Under the pieces are notes generated by a model. The model was not told where the DNA came from. It saw nothing but the letters and a program-made list of their open reading frames with translations, and made no database searches. Positions 29,330 to 38,477 of a stretch of 64,000 nucleotides of DNA are shown in pieces; positions within the stretch are counted from its first letter, which is position 1; every line of letters starts with the position of its first letter. Made by a program: the position numbers and the translations under genes. The stretch comes from Cyclobacterium marinum DSM 745 (GTDB lineage: Bacteria > Bacteroidota > Bacteroidia > Cytophagales > Cyclobacteriaceae): positions 1,364,001-1,428,000 of the forward strand of contig NC_015914.1 in NCBI RefSeq assembly GCF_000222485.1. The letters run 5' to 3'.

Positions 29330-31756
29330 ATGGGACTCAAAGCATACCGTGAAAAGCGAAGCTTTAATGACACATCTGAACCTAAAGGTGTGGTTGAAAA
29401 CACCCATCAATTCAGGTTTGTTGTGCAAAGGCACCGTGCCCGAAAGTTGCATTATGACCTGAGACTGGAAATCGATGGAGTCCTCAAGAGCTGGGCAGTA
29501 CCTAAAGGGCCTTCCATGAATCCCCGAGACAAACGACTGGCTGTACAAACGGAAGATCATCCGGTTGCATATTTGAGTTTTGAAGGTCTTATTCCAAAGG
29601 GCAACTATGGTGCGGGAAAAATGACCATATGGGATGAAGGAAATTTCCAAAGCCTACAGCAACCAAACGATCTCTGTAAAGACCATAAAAAAGGAAAACT
29701 GAAAATCATTTTTCACGGCAGTAAACTAAAAGGGATTTTTACTTTGGTTCGGTCTTCCTCAATGAATAAAAAAGACCAATGGTTGCTCATTAAACATGAC
29801 GATGCCTTTGCTACCGACCTGGATTACGACGCAGAAGATTTTAATGAGGAAGCCTTTTCTTCGGGGCCAGGTGAGAATTCGAAAAAGCTGGATTTAAAAT
29901 CGCTAATAAAACCCATGTTAGCCTCGCCAGGCACTAAAATTTTTAATGACAAAGACTGGATATACGAATTAAAATATGATGGTTATCGTGCAATAGCTAA
30001 TATCCGGAATGACAAGGTGGAGCTCTATTCCCGCAATGGAATTTCTCTCAATGAAAAATTTCAACCTATTTATAAGGAGCTTAAAAAAATTGAGCATACC
30101 GCAATCCTAGACGGCGAAATAGTGGTGCTGGACAAAAATGGTCTTCCTCAATTTAATTCCCTTCAAAATTATGACAAACAATCAACCAAAGGAAGATTGG
30201 TTTATTATGTATTCGATCTACTCCATTTAAACGATCACGATACCTTGGGACTTCCCCTCATCGACCGTAAGCAATTGTTAAAAGATTTGATTCCGGAAAA
30301 CACTCATATACGCTATTGCGATCATGTCGAAACCATGGGAATTACGGTTTACGACCGAGCCATTGATATGGGTATGGAAGGTGTAATCGCCAAAAAAGCC
30401 AATTCTACATATGACCTAAACTCCCGCTCTGCCAACTGGTTAAAGTTTAAAAAGATTGAAAACACAGAAACGATTATATGTGGCTACACGCTTTCGAATA
30501 AAAAATCACGAAAGTTTGGCTCATTAATTCTAGGAATGGTTGAAGAGGGTCAACTGACTTATGTTGGAACTTGTGGTACGGGTTTTTCAGAAGAGCAGCT
30601 GACAGAAATGTATTTTAAATTTGAAGTCCTTAAAACTAAAAATCCGGTATTCAATATACGCAAGCACCTGAAAGGACGTGAAGCAGTGTGGTTGATCCCT
30701 AAACTGATTTGTGAAGTAAAATTTTCGGAGTGGACTTCTTCTAAAGTAATGCGACATCCTGTTTTTTTAAGGTTAAGGGAGGATAAAAATTTGAATTTTG
30801 AACCAAATCAAATTCCCTTAAAAAAAACAGCTTCTAAAAAGACAGGCGAGGATGCCTTTTCATTGAAAGTGGATGATATCATGGTATCTATCACTCATCC
30901 GGAAAAGAGCTATTGGCCGGAATCGGGTTATACCAAATACGACTTGTTGGATTATTACATTCAAATGTCCGACTTGATTTTACCTTACCTGAAGGATCGT
31001 CCGGAAAGTTTACACAGGCATCCCAGTGGCATTCACGGTGAATCTTTTTATCAAAAAGACCATGAACATTTACCTGAATGGATTGATACTCACGGCATTC
31101 ATTCATCATCTTCAGATAAAGAAATCAATTATTTATTATGTCAGCAAAAAGCCACTTTATTATATTTAAATAATTTGGGATGCATTGAGTTACATCCCTG
31201 GCATTCTACTATCTATCAATTAGACTATCCTGACTATGCTATCCTTGACTTGGATCCTTCCGAAGAAAATACCTTTGAAGAGGTCATGGAAACTGCTTTG
31301 GCAACTAAAGAAATACTTAAACAAGCAAATATCAAAGGATATTGTAAAACATCAGGTTCATCCGGTTTGCACATTTATCTTCCAATGGGAGGAAAATACA
31401 CCTATGAGGAAGCAAGAAACTTCACCAAGCTACTCTGCTATTTCATACAAGAAAAACTTCCTAAGCTAACTACTCTGGAACGCTCACTTAAAAAGAGGGG
31501 ACCCAAAATTTACCTGGATTATTTACAAAACCGCAAAGGACAAACCATCGTTGCTCCTTACAGTTTGAGGCCCAGGTTGCATGCCCCGGTATCCATGCCA
31601 CTGCTGTGGTCCGAACTCAAACCCGGATTAAAGATCACCGATTTCACCATCAAAACCGTTCCAAAGTTAATGGAAGATAGAAAAGACAGTTTTAAACCAG
31701 TTCTAGGTAAAGCTATCGATATGAGCAGTGCCATAGCACACCTCAACAATTTATAA
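29330..31756 (+). CDS. ligD: Multifunctional DNA ligase D (phosphoesterase-ligase-polymerase)
   Basis: LigD processes and seals double-strand breaks. The 808 residues are ordered 3'-phosphoesterase, ATP ligase, primase-polymerase, as in Pseudomonas LigD. The phosphoesterase has H35, H41, D43, H77 and Y81, with spacing equal to H42, H48, D50, H84 and Y88 of P. aeruginosa LigD. The ligase nucleotidyl lysine is K215 (ELKYDGYR). The polymerase has the RHPSGIHGESFYQK motif and the acidic pair in LDLDPSE near residue 637. All three domains look intact. It is the second gene of the Ku operon. Confidence 0.97.
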   Translation: MGLKAYREKRSFNDTSEPKGVVENTHQFRFVVQRHRARKLHYDLRLEIDGVLKSWAVPKGPSMNPRDKRLAVQTEDHPVAYLSFEGLIPKGNYGAGKMTIWDEGNFQSLQQPNDLCKDHKKGKLKIIFHGSKLKGIFTLVRSSSMNKKDQWLLIKHDDAFATDLDYDAEDFNEEAFSSGPGENSKKLDLKSLIKPMLASPGTKIFNDKDWIYELKYDGYRAIANIRNDKVELYSRNGISLNEKFQPIYKELKKIEHTAILDGEIVVLDKNGLPQFNSLQNYDKQSTKGRLVYYVFDLLHLNDHDTLGLPLIDRKQLLKDLIPENTHIRYCDHVETMGITVYDRAIDMGMEGVIAKKANSTYDLNSRSANWLKFKKIENTETIICGYTLSNKKSRKFGSLILGMVEEGQLTYVGTCGTGFSEEQLTEMYFKFEVLKTKNPVFNIRKHLKGREAVWLIPKLICEVKFSEWTSSKVMRHPVFLRLREDKNLNFEPNQIPLKKTASKKTGEDAFSLKVDDIMVSITHPEKSYWPESGYTKYDLLDYYIQMSDLILPYLKDRPESLHRHPSGIHGESFYQKDHEHLPEWIDTHGIHSSSSDKEINYLLCQQKATLLYLNNLGCIELHPWHSTIYQLDYPDYAILDLDPSEENTFEEVMETALATKEILKQANIKGYCKTSGSSGLHIYLPMGGKYTYEEARNFTKLLCYFIQEKLPKLTTLERSLKKRGPKIYLDYLQNRKGQTIVAPYSLRPRLHAPVSMPLLWSELKPGLKITDFTIKTVPKLMEDRKDSFKPVLGKAIDMSSAIAHLNNL

Positions 31757-32058
31757 GACCCATAAATTATCGCCTTTTATGCATATCATGGCAAAGCTTT
31801 GCTTCTCGAGGATTGGCAAAATTCAACTTAGAATTTCACTTAAATAAGAAGCGTATGCCCATGATTTTATGGGTTTCAAAAAGCAATAAACAAAACCTTA
31901 AAATAGACAAATTGATGACTTAAAATTGTTAAACTTGTAGTGAAAAACATTCCCATTTTCTATTCAGTCAATATTGATTAAATTGGTTTTTAAATAGAAA
32001 ATAAAATTATTCGCAGCAATTAGTATAGGTAAAATTTCAAATCAAAACGCTATAAAAA
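31757..32058. other. Intergenic region between ligD and the PfpI-like gene
   Basis: About 300 bp of AT-rich DNA with no supported gene, terminator or repeat. It presumably contains the promoter of the PfpI-like gene. Confidence 0.5.
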
Positions 32059-32634
32059 ATGAAGAAGGTATTATTTTTAACCGGAGACTTTACAGAGGAT
32101 TATGAAACCATGGTCCCTTTCCAAATGCTTGAGATGGTAGGTTACACTGTCCATACGGTGTGCCCTGACAAGAAAAAGGGAGATATTGTTAAAACGGCCA
32201 TTCATGATTTTGAAGGAGATCAGACTTACACGGAAAAGCCGGGGCATAATTTTGTCCTAAATTACAGCTTCGATGAAGTAAATGTAAGTGACTACGATGG
32301 TTTGGTAATTGCAGGTGGAAGGGCACCGGAATATTTGAGACTGAATGGTAAATTGATCGAAATGGTCAAACATTTTTTTGAATCAGATAAGCCTGTAGCT
32401 GCCATCTGTCACGGTATTCAAATTTTGACTACAGCAGGTGTAATAAAAGGTAAAAAATTAACGGCATATCCTGCTGTAGGACCTGAGGTGACTTTAGCAG
32501 GCGGAGAATTCCAGGATATTCCTGCCGACCAAGCTTATGTTGATGGCAATTTAGTCACCTCACCAGCATGGCCGGGTCACCCAAGTTTTATCAGGGAATT
32601 TTTAAAAATAATGGGTACTAAGATTGAAATTTAA
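32059..32634 (+). CDS. DJ-1/PfpI family protein
   Basis: The 191 residues belong to the DJ-1/PfpI/Hsp31 superfamily, with the nucleophile C117 in AAICHG, adjacent H118 and a candidate Glu at E13 (FTEDYE). Family members act as proteases, glyoxalases, deglycases or chaperones; the C-H dyad is of the PfpI/YhbO type. It is cytoplasmic and monocistronic. Its closeness to Ku-LigD may hint at stress response, but nothing in the sequence requires it. Confidence 0.9.
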   Translation: MKKVLFLTGDFTEDYETMVPFQMLEMVGYTVHTVCPDKKKGDIVKTAIHDFEGDQTYTEKPGHNFVLNYSFDEVNVSDYDGLVIAGGRAPEYLRLNGKLIEMVKHFFESDKPVAAICHGIQILTTAGVIKGKKLTAYPAVGPEVTLAGGEFQDIPADQAYVDGNLVTSPAWPGHPSFIREFLKIMGTKIEI

Positions 32635-32645
32635 TCCCTTCTACC

Positions 32646-32686
32646 AAAAAAGGTAAAGGCTGTGGTTAGGCCCTTACCTTTTTTGT
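32646..32686 (+). terminator. Intrinsic terminator after the PfpI-like gene
   Basis: AAAAAAGGTAA and TTACCTTTTTT form a stem with a G/C-rich apex, ending in a T run. It begins about 12 bp after the stop codon. Confidence 0.8.
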
Positions 32687-33187
32687 ACTTTTATCTTACT
32701 CGCTTTTTCATCAATAATTGGTTTGATTGGGACTTTTTCATTTTCAGGATCAGAAAATTTTTCATATTTCCCCTCGGTGTTTTTGTCAATCTCCTCTTCA
32801 ATTGGGAGACATTGCCTCAAGAGAGACCTAAGTTAAGGATGCCATTTAACCAGCTTCACTTTTTTAACATACTCAATAAACGAATGTCAGTAAACCCTAT
32901 CTGAAAAACCGATTTACACACTTCAACAAGTCTCTGTATATTGAATGATTCACCGACATTAATTACCTATTTTAAGGAAATTAATTTTAAATAGCAGTGC
33001 ATCTTCCAACTTCGCGAAATTATAATTTGAAATTAAATATTTACTTTCACTGTATATAGTAAAGTATTTAAACAACAGATATGGCAGTTACTGAATTAAT
33101 AATTGTTCAATTTATTTTTGGAATTGAAACATAATGGTGAATAATTTAGCAAAAACAATTACCTCTTCCTTTTAATAGAAACCCAAT
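32687..33187. other. Intergenic region upstream of the bestrophin gene
   Basis: About 500 bp without a supported gene. A short open frame at 32662-32904 overlaps the terminator, has no convincing start and resembles no protein. TATTTTTG at 33113-33120 matches TAnnTTTG and may be the -7 element of the bestrophin gene. Confidence 0.5.
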
Positions 33188-34219
33188 ATGTTGGTAACAA
33201 AGAGCATAAGTTTTAGTAGAATGTTAAAATTATCTTGGCATCATATATTGTGGTTATCAATGTTGATGGGCCTGGTGGCATCTCTTTATCATTTTGATCT
33301 CATTAAAATTTATATTCCTTGGCTTCCGGTTTCTGTTATAGGCACTGCAGTTGCGTTTTATGTAGGGTTTAAAAACAACCAAGCCTATGACCGGATGTGG
33401 GAAGCCCGTAAAATCTGGGGAGGGATTGTCAATGAAAGTAGATCATGGGGAATGATGGTAGATGGACTAATTACCAATTTCATTTCAAAACAACCTTTTG
33501 AGGAAGACATTAAGACAATCAAAAAGAGACTCATTTACCGCCATATTGCCTGGCTGTATGCCCATAGAAGTCAATTGCTGATCCCTACTGAATGGGAGCA
33601 TATCAGCCAATCGGGCTCTGTAGGAAGACAAGCCATTTATTTGAGGAAACAATTCGGAATAGGTTTGGTAGACGATGAAATAACCCGTACAGAACTGAAA
33701 CAATTTTTACCCTCCGAGGAATACGAACGATTAATAAACAAAGCAAATACAGCCACCCAAATAATCAATGAACAATCCCGAGAATTAACTTCCCTAAGAG
33801 AGAAAGGAATTATTAATGATTTTCAGCACATGCAATTGGAAGGTATCCTGAGAAGTTTTTACACCTTACAGGGCAAAAATGAGCGCATCAAAAAATTTCC
33901 TTTACCAAGACAATACGCCAATATAAGTAGGTATTTTGTTGGGATTTTTATTATGCTACTCCCTTTTAGTATGATACCGGAGCTACTTAATTTAAGCAAT
34001 TGGGGTGTTTGGCTTTCCATTCCGATCAGTGCTTTGATTGGCTGGGTATACGTAATGATGGAGATCACCGGGGATTATTCAGAAAACCCTTTTCAAGGCA
34101 TGTCCAATGATATCCCAATGTTGTCCCTATGCAGAACGATAGAAATAGATTTAAGAGAAATGCTGGGAGAGACTGAGCTTCCTCCAGCCATTCAATCAAA
34201 AAATGGGGTACTCATGTAA
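33188..34219 (+). CDS. Bestrophin family anion channel
   Basis: These 343 residues match bacterial bestrophins (UPF0187/YneE). Two membrane helices lie near residues 18-62, followed by the conserved AFYVGFKNNQAYDRMWEARK segment, cytoplasmic helices and a second membrane pair (about 250-290). The late segment EITGDYSENPFQG is also conserved. Bestrophins form pentameric channels, chloride-selective in eukaryotes and cation-conducting in some bacteria. A helix-turn-helix gene begins 30 bp downstream in the same frame. Confidence 0.92.
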   Translation: MLVTKSISFSRMLKLSWHHILWLSMLMGLVASLYHFDLIKIYIPWLPVSVIGTAVAFYVGFKNNQAYDRMWEARKIWGGIVNESRSWGMMVDGLITNFISKQPFEEDIKTIKKRLIYRHIAWLYAHRSQLLIPTEWEHISQSGSVGRQAIYLRKQFGIGLVDDEITRTELKQFLPSEEYERLINKANTATQIINEQSRELTSLREKGIINDFQHMQLEGILRSFYTLQGKNERIKKFPLPRQYANISRYFVGIFIMLLPFSMIPELLNLSNWGVWLSIPISALIGWVYVMMEITGDYSENPFQGMSNDIPMLSLCRTIEIDLREMLGETELPPAIQSKNGVLM

Positions 34220-34249
34220 CCCTTAGGCAACAGGCATTCATCTCAAAAT

Positions 34250-34729
34250 TTGAAACAAAACCTAACCCAAGAAAAGCTATCCGAACTCTCAGGAATAAGC
34301 TTGAGAACCTTACAAAGAATTGAGAAAAATGAAGGTTCCCCAAAAGCCGATAGTATTTCAAAATTGTCTTTGGCCCTTCAACAAGACATTACCGGGTTAG
34401 TTGAAAAAGATTTGGAAGACAATAAACAACAAATAAAAATATTGTTTTTGTCTGCATTATCGTTTTTGATTTTCCCTTTATTAGGTGCTATTGTCCCATC
34501 AATTATTTGGGTTTGGGAAAAAGATAAATTGAGAGAATTTGAGAACTCAATAAAATCACTGATTAATTTCCAAATAACCTGGGTAATTGTTTTTTCCCTT
34601 ACTCCATTTTTTATAATCCCCATCATTTATTATCTGTTAAACGTGATTTTGACGGTGATCTATACCATTATAAGTGACAACCCCCTTTTTTACTTTAGGA
34701 ATAGCGGTGACAGCCATTATTTTGTGTAG
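34250..34729 (+). CDS. XRE-type HTH regulator with C-terminal membrane helices
   Basis: The 159 residues start with a compact Cro/C1 HTH (about 3-50: LTQEKLSELSGISLRTLQRIEKNEG) and then two hydrophobic segments (about 63-88 and 105-145), so it is a membrane-tethered regulator or sensor. The only start near the HTH is TTG at 34250, and the HTH lacks the first helix turn seen in relatives. The frame is open back to the bestrophin stop codon at 34217-34219, so the N-terminus is either short or lost. There is no typical RBS. It may be a decayed gene. Confidence 0.6.
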   Translation: MKQNLTQEKLSELSGISLRTLQRIEKNEGSPKADSISKLSLALQQDITGLVEKDLEDNKQQIKILFLSALSFLIFPLLGAIVPSIIWVWEKDKLREFENSIKSLINFQITWVIVFSLTPFFIIPIIYYLLNVILTVIYTIISDNPLFYFRNSGDSHYFV

Positions 34730-35014
34730 TCTATATTGTATATATTTAATGTCTATGTAATTATTAGAAATACCTGGTTTTTTGATGAAAAGAGAAAGAT
34801 CAATTTTTCCCCAAAAATACCATTTATTAAATAAGACAAATCTCCACTCCAGTATGTAGATTTAAGAATAAACTTATGGCTCATGTTTAAGATCACCAAA
34901 TTTTCAGGGGGTCCTTGATAGAACGTTTCTGATTACTTGGATATTAGCGTTGCTCCTCCATCAGGGTTACTTATAAAAAAATAGTAAAAATTGTCAAACA
35001 TCATTAATCAACAA

Positions 35015-35746
35015 ATGCAACTAAAATATTTACTAATACTTGCCACATTTGGCCTATTCACACACTGTGCTGAAAAATCTGCATCTGAATTTACACTTGA
35101 GGCAAGCTATGCCTCTACAGCTCCAATAATTGACGGCAAAGTCAATGAGCCAATTTGGCAACAAGCCAAACCAATACGCCTGAAAAATAATCGTACGGGA
35201 AAGGAAGTTCAAGAATCAGCACTACAGACACATGTCAAGGCATCCTACGATGACAAAAGCTTGTATTTCTTGTTTGAATGTAAAGACCCAGATATTTGGG
35301 CAGAATTTACCCAGCGAGACGAATACTTATGGAAAGAAGAAGTCGTTGAGGTTTTCATTGATGTAGATGATGAGCCTAAAACCTATGTTGAAATAGAAGT
35401 CTCTCCTGCCAATATCCTATTCGACAGTTATATTGTGGATCCTGAAAATATTGATGTTCCGGCCACAGCTAAATTCAAATTGCCAGGTATTCGAACAGGT
35501 GTAACTGTACAGGGAACACTTAACAAGCGTGATGATGAAGACAGCAGTTGGACCGTAGAAATGGCCATCCCTTTTGAAGATCTAGCCAATTCAAATACTG
35601 CCAAAGTAGGCCCTGATACAGAAATTAAACTTAATTTCTATCGATTGGATAAAAACCAAGGCAAGGAATTTGCCGCTTATGCCTGGTCTCCTACTGGCAA
35701 AAGTTTTCATAAACCTTCAGTATTCGGAAAAATAGTATTTAAATAA
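35015..35746 (+). CDS. Lipoprotein with CBM9/DOMON-like carbohydrate-binding domain
   Basis: From ATG 35015 the protein has 243 residues, with a lipobox Cys around residue 19 (FTHCAEK). The body matches the family 9-like carbohydrate-binding or DOMON fold: PIIDGKVNEPIWQQAKPI near the start, VEVFIDVDDEPKTYVEIEVSP in the middle, and WTVEMAIPFEDLA. A TTG at 34991 would add eight residues before the lipoprotein signal and is less likely. It probably binds sugars, or a heme or quinone cofactor in DOMON relatives, at the cell envelope. Confidence 0.85.
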   Translation: MQLKYLLILATFGLFTHCAEKSASEFTLEASYASTAPIIDGKVNEPIWQQAKPIRLKNNRTGKEVQESALQTHVKASYDDKSLYFLFECKDPDIWAEFTQRDEYLWKEEVVEVFIDVDDEPKTYVEIEVSPANILFDSYIVDPENIDVPATAKFKLPGIRTGVTVQGTLNKRDDEDSSWTVEMAIPFEDLANSNTAKVGPDTEIKLNFYRLDKNQGKEFAAYAWSPTGKSFHKPSVFGKIVFK

Positions 35747-36015
35747 ATGTTCTCGGAGAACATATTTGGTCAACCCCTTTCTCTAAGAATAAGTTTTTAC
35801 TATTTGGCGTTGATTTAACTTAAGAAAATCACCTCCATAATTAAACAAAAGTGCACAAAACAGGAAGAATTTTTAGTTTAAAATTTTAATGCTATAAATT
35901 AATTGCCGGCTATAAAACTATTGATTAGAAGAAATATTATACAATTAACTAAAATCATGCAACGCGAAATAAGTTTGTACAAACCACTTATGAATCTAAA
36001 AAAATTAAAAGCCCT

Positions 36016-37593
36016 ATGAAATTAGCAATTCTATCAATTCTTGTCCTTTTTATTTCTAACGGATTTGCTCAAAATGATCCTGTCTGGGACAATACCCAAA
36101 TTGAGAATTGGCCGGAAGAATGCACCAAAACAACGATCACCTCCAGTATGGATGGGAAAAAACAGCCAGCCATTTTTTATGCTGCAAAAGAACCCAATCG
36201 CCCATTGATTGTCAGCCTCCACACTTGGAGTGGCAATTATGAGCAAGAGGATTTACTAATAAAAGAGATCATTAAGAGGGATTACAATTATATACACCCT
36301 GATTTCAGGGGGCCAAACAAAACCTATGAGGCTTGCGGAAGTGAGTTTGTTATTCAGGACATTGAGGATGCGATAGCTTTTGCGATCGAAAAAGGTAATG
36401 CATCCATGAATGATATTCATGTAATTGGCACGAGTGGTGGTGGCCATGCTACACTATTAACCTATATGAACACGGATTTTCCCGTAAAAACATTTTCAGC
36501 CTGGGTTCCAATTTCAGATATAGAAAAATGGTATTATGAATCGGAAGGAAGGGGAAATAAATATTCAAGGGATATTGCCTTATCCACTGTAAAAGATGCT
36601 GCATTTGATAAAGATAATTACCATCTCGATGAAGATGAAGCCATTAAGAGGTCTCCAATCCATATGCCAACTCCTATAGAGAAACGTAAAAACAGCAAAC
36701 TTTATATCTATGCAGGAATCCATGATGGGTATACGGGTTCTGTACCCATTTCCCAATCATTGGATTTTTACAACAAGGTAGTTGCAGACTATGACACTTT
36801 AGAAAAGGATGCCTTGGTTCCTCAAGCAGACATTAAAGAACTGCTGGCATCCAGAAACTTTGTGGTAACCAATAAAGATAGCATTGCGGACCGGTTAATT
36901 CATTACCGGAAGACTTACAAAGATTTATTGAAAATAACCATATTTGAAGGCTCCCATGAATGCCTTACAAGCGTGGCTTTGGACCACATAGAAACAGGCA
37001 AAATATTGGCCATCGGAGATTCAAATGGGGCTAAAGAAAATGGCTGGGTAGATCAATTGAGAAAAGCACAATTTGAGGATTTTATCTTCAATGCCAGCAT
37101 CTCCGGAAACACCATCGGTTTTGATAACAATGGTCAAGAAAAGTTAAACACCCTAACCAATTTAGACAGGTATATGGAAGGGGCAGAAAAAGCTTTACGT
37201 GGACTGGACAAGGTAGTCATTTTGCTAGGTACAAACGATTGCAAGGCAGTTTTTGGACCTAGGAAACATGAAATTCCCGAAAACATGGATCGCTTGTTAA
37301 AAGCCATAAAGTCACATACTGTATACCATCAATACAAACCTCAGATTTATGTTGTTTCTCCCCCACCTTGCGGAGAAGACGATATAATGAAAGAAAAATA
37401 CCATGGTTCTTCTGAAAGGGTCAAGTGGCTTATCCCTCAATTCAAAATGGTGGCAGAGAAAAATGACTGCACTTTTATAGATATTCATACACCATTGGCA
37501 CCTCAGTGGGCCTCTTTAGCTAAAGATGGTATTCATCCTGAGGAAGAAGGGCAAGTAATGCTCTCCAAAATCATCTTCAATTATACCAATTAA
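36016..37593 (+). CDS. Two-domain esterase: alpha/beta hydrolase fused to SGNH/GDSL hydrolase
   Basis: The 525 residues comprise a signal peptide (to about 18, NGFAQN), an alpha/beta-hydrolase domain of the prolyl-oligopeptidase/esterase type (about 45-320; nucleophile S140 in GTSGGGH, late His in EGSHECL), and an SGNH hydrolase domain (about 328-525). The SGNH blocks are GDSNG (S336), GTND (N407) and DGIHP (D504, H507). Two independent serine esterases in one secreted chain suggest deacylation of a doubly substituted polysaccharide. Neighbouring genes do not name the substrate. Confidence 0.87.
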   Translation: MKLAILSILVLFISNGFAQNDPVWDNTQIENWPEECTKTTITSSMDGKKQPAIFYAAKEPNRPLIVSLHTWSGNYEQEDLLIKEIIKRDYNYIHPDFRGPNKTYEACGSEFVIQDIEDAIAFAIEKGNASMNDIHVIGTSGGGHATLLTYMNTDFPVKTFSAWVPISDIEKWYYESEGRGNKYSRDIALSTVKDAAFDKDNYHLDEDEAIKRSPIHMPTPIEKRKNSKLYIYAGIHDGYTGSVPISQSLDFYNKVVADYDTLEKDALVPQADIKELLASRNFVVTNKDSIADRLIHYRKTYKDLLKITIFEGSHECLTSVALDHIETGKILAIGDSNGAKENGWVDQLRKAQFEDFIFNASISGNTIGFDNNGQEKLNTLTNLDRYMEGAEKALRGLDKVVILLGTNDCKAVFGPRKHEIPENMDRLLKAIKSHTVYHQYKPQIYVVSPPPCGEDDIMKEKYHGSSERVKWLIPQFKMVAEKNDCTFIDIHTPLAPQWASLAKDGIHPEEEGQVMLSKIIFNYTN

Positions 37594-37731
37594 AAAATTT
37601 ACTGAAACACTACTTTTACTTATTATTAAAACCTTTAATTTCCTCCTTTCAATAGAGAAAATCGTTCCAAATCTAAACACCAGGTTGCTTTTTAAGCCTG
37701 ATTTTAACACAGTTACCTTTCAATAAATCTA

Positions 37732-37750
37732 TTTTGTGAAAGTTTTGTGA
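37732..37750. promoter_or_regulatory. Tandem TTTTGTGA repeat upstream of the response regulator
   Basis: TTTTGTGA occurs at 37732-37739 and again at 37743-37750, an 11-bp period typical of tandem half-sites for OmpR/PhoB-family regulators. It ends 23 bp before the response-regulator start. The same arrangement recurs at 39946-39964, so autoregulation is likely. Confidence 0.7.
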
Positions 37751-37773
37751 TAATTTTTTTTCAATATTGTAGT

Positions 37774-38472
37774 ATGTGCGAAAAAAAGATACTGCTAATT
37801 GAGGACGATAAGGACATTGCTGAATTGGTAGCCTTGCACCTTAGCAACTTAGGGTATGAGGTTGAGTGTGTCAATAACTTTACTGAAGGAATGAAACGTT
37901 CTCTTGAAAACCACTACCTGCTCATTTTATTGGACTTGATGCTCCCTGATGGAGACGGATTAGATATTTGCCACAAATTAAGAAGAGAGAAAATACAAAC
38001 ACCAATAGTAATGCTCACTGCCAAGACTGAAGAAATCGATAAGGTCTTGGGCCTGGAATCAGGCGCAGACGATTACATTAGCAAACCTTTTAGCATCAGA
38101 GAGTTTATTGCTAGAATAAAAGCAATAATTCGCCGTAGTGCTATATCCATTATTGAAAATGAGGAGGATATTTTTCAGTTTGATGAATTGGTAATTAACA
38201 TCTTTAAGCGCAAGGTAACTATTCATGACAACCCTATAGAATTAACAAAAAAAGAATTTGAATTGCTTTATTTTTTAGCCAAAAACAAAGGCGTTACCTA
38301 TTCGAGGGAAAAGCTGCTAAACATCATTTGGGGTTATGAGTACAGTGGCTATGACCATACTGTAAATTCCCATATTAACCGCTTGCGTGCGAAAATCGAG
38401 CAAACTCCAAATAAACCCAAATTCATTTTAACCTCTTGGGGTGTAGGTTATAAGTTCAATGATGAATTATAA
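37774..38472 (+). CDS. OmpR/PhoB family response regulator
   Basis: From ATG 37774 the protein has 232 residues. The receiver domain has acidic pair D11-D12, phospho-acceptor D54 (LLLDLMLPDG) and the switch residues in MLTAKT and the lysine of SKPFS. The C-terminal winged helix (about 135-230) has the transactivation-loop and recognition-helix sequence NSHINRLRAKIE. The frame could start at a GTG inside the upstream repeats, but the ATG gives a normal N-terminus. Its histidine kinase partner starts 5 bp after its stop codon. Confidence 0.95.
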   Translation: MCEKKILLIEDDKDIAELVALHLSNLGYEVECVNNFTEGMKRSLENHYLLILLDLMLPDGDGLDICHKLRREKIQTPIVMLTAKTEEIDKVLGLESGADDYISKPFSIREFIARIKAIIRRSAISIIENEEDIFQFDELVINIFKRKVTIHDNPIELTKKEFELLYFLAKNKGVTYSREKLLNIIWGYEYSGYDHTVNSHINRLRAKIEQTPNKPKFILTSWGVGYKFNDEL

Positions 38473-38477
38473 GTTCT

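Noticed and set aside
32662..32904. 80-residue open frame after the PfpI-like gene
   Set aside because: It starts inside the terminator, has no RBS, and its Phe/Leu-rich translation looks like AT-rich noncoding DNA.
37747..37773. Upstream GTG start for the response regulator
   Set aside because: It lies within the TTTTGTGA repeat and would add residues unlike a receiver domain; ATG 37774 gives a normal N-terminus.
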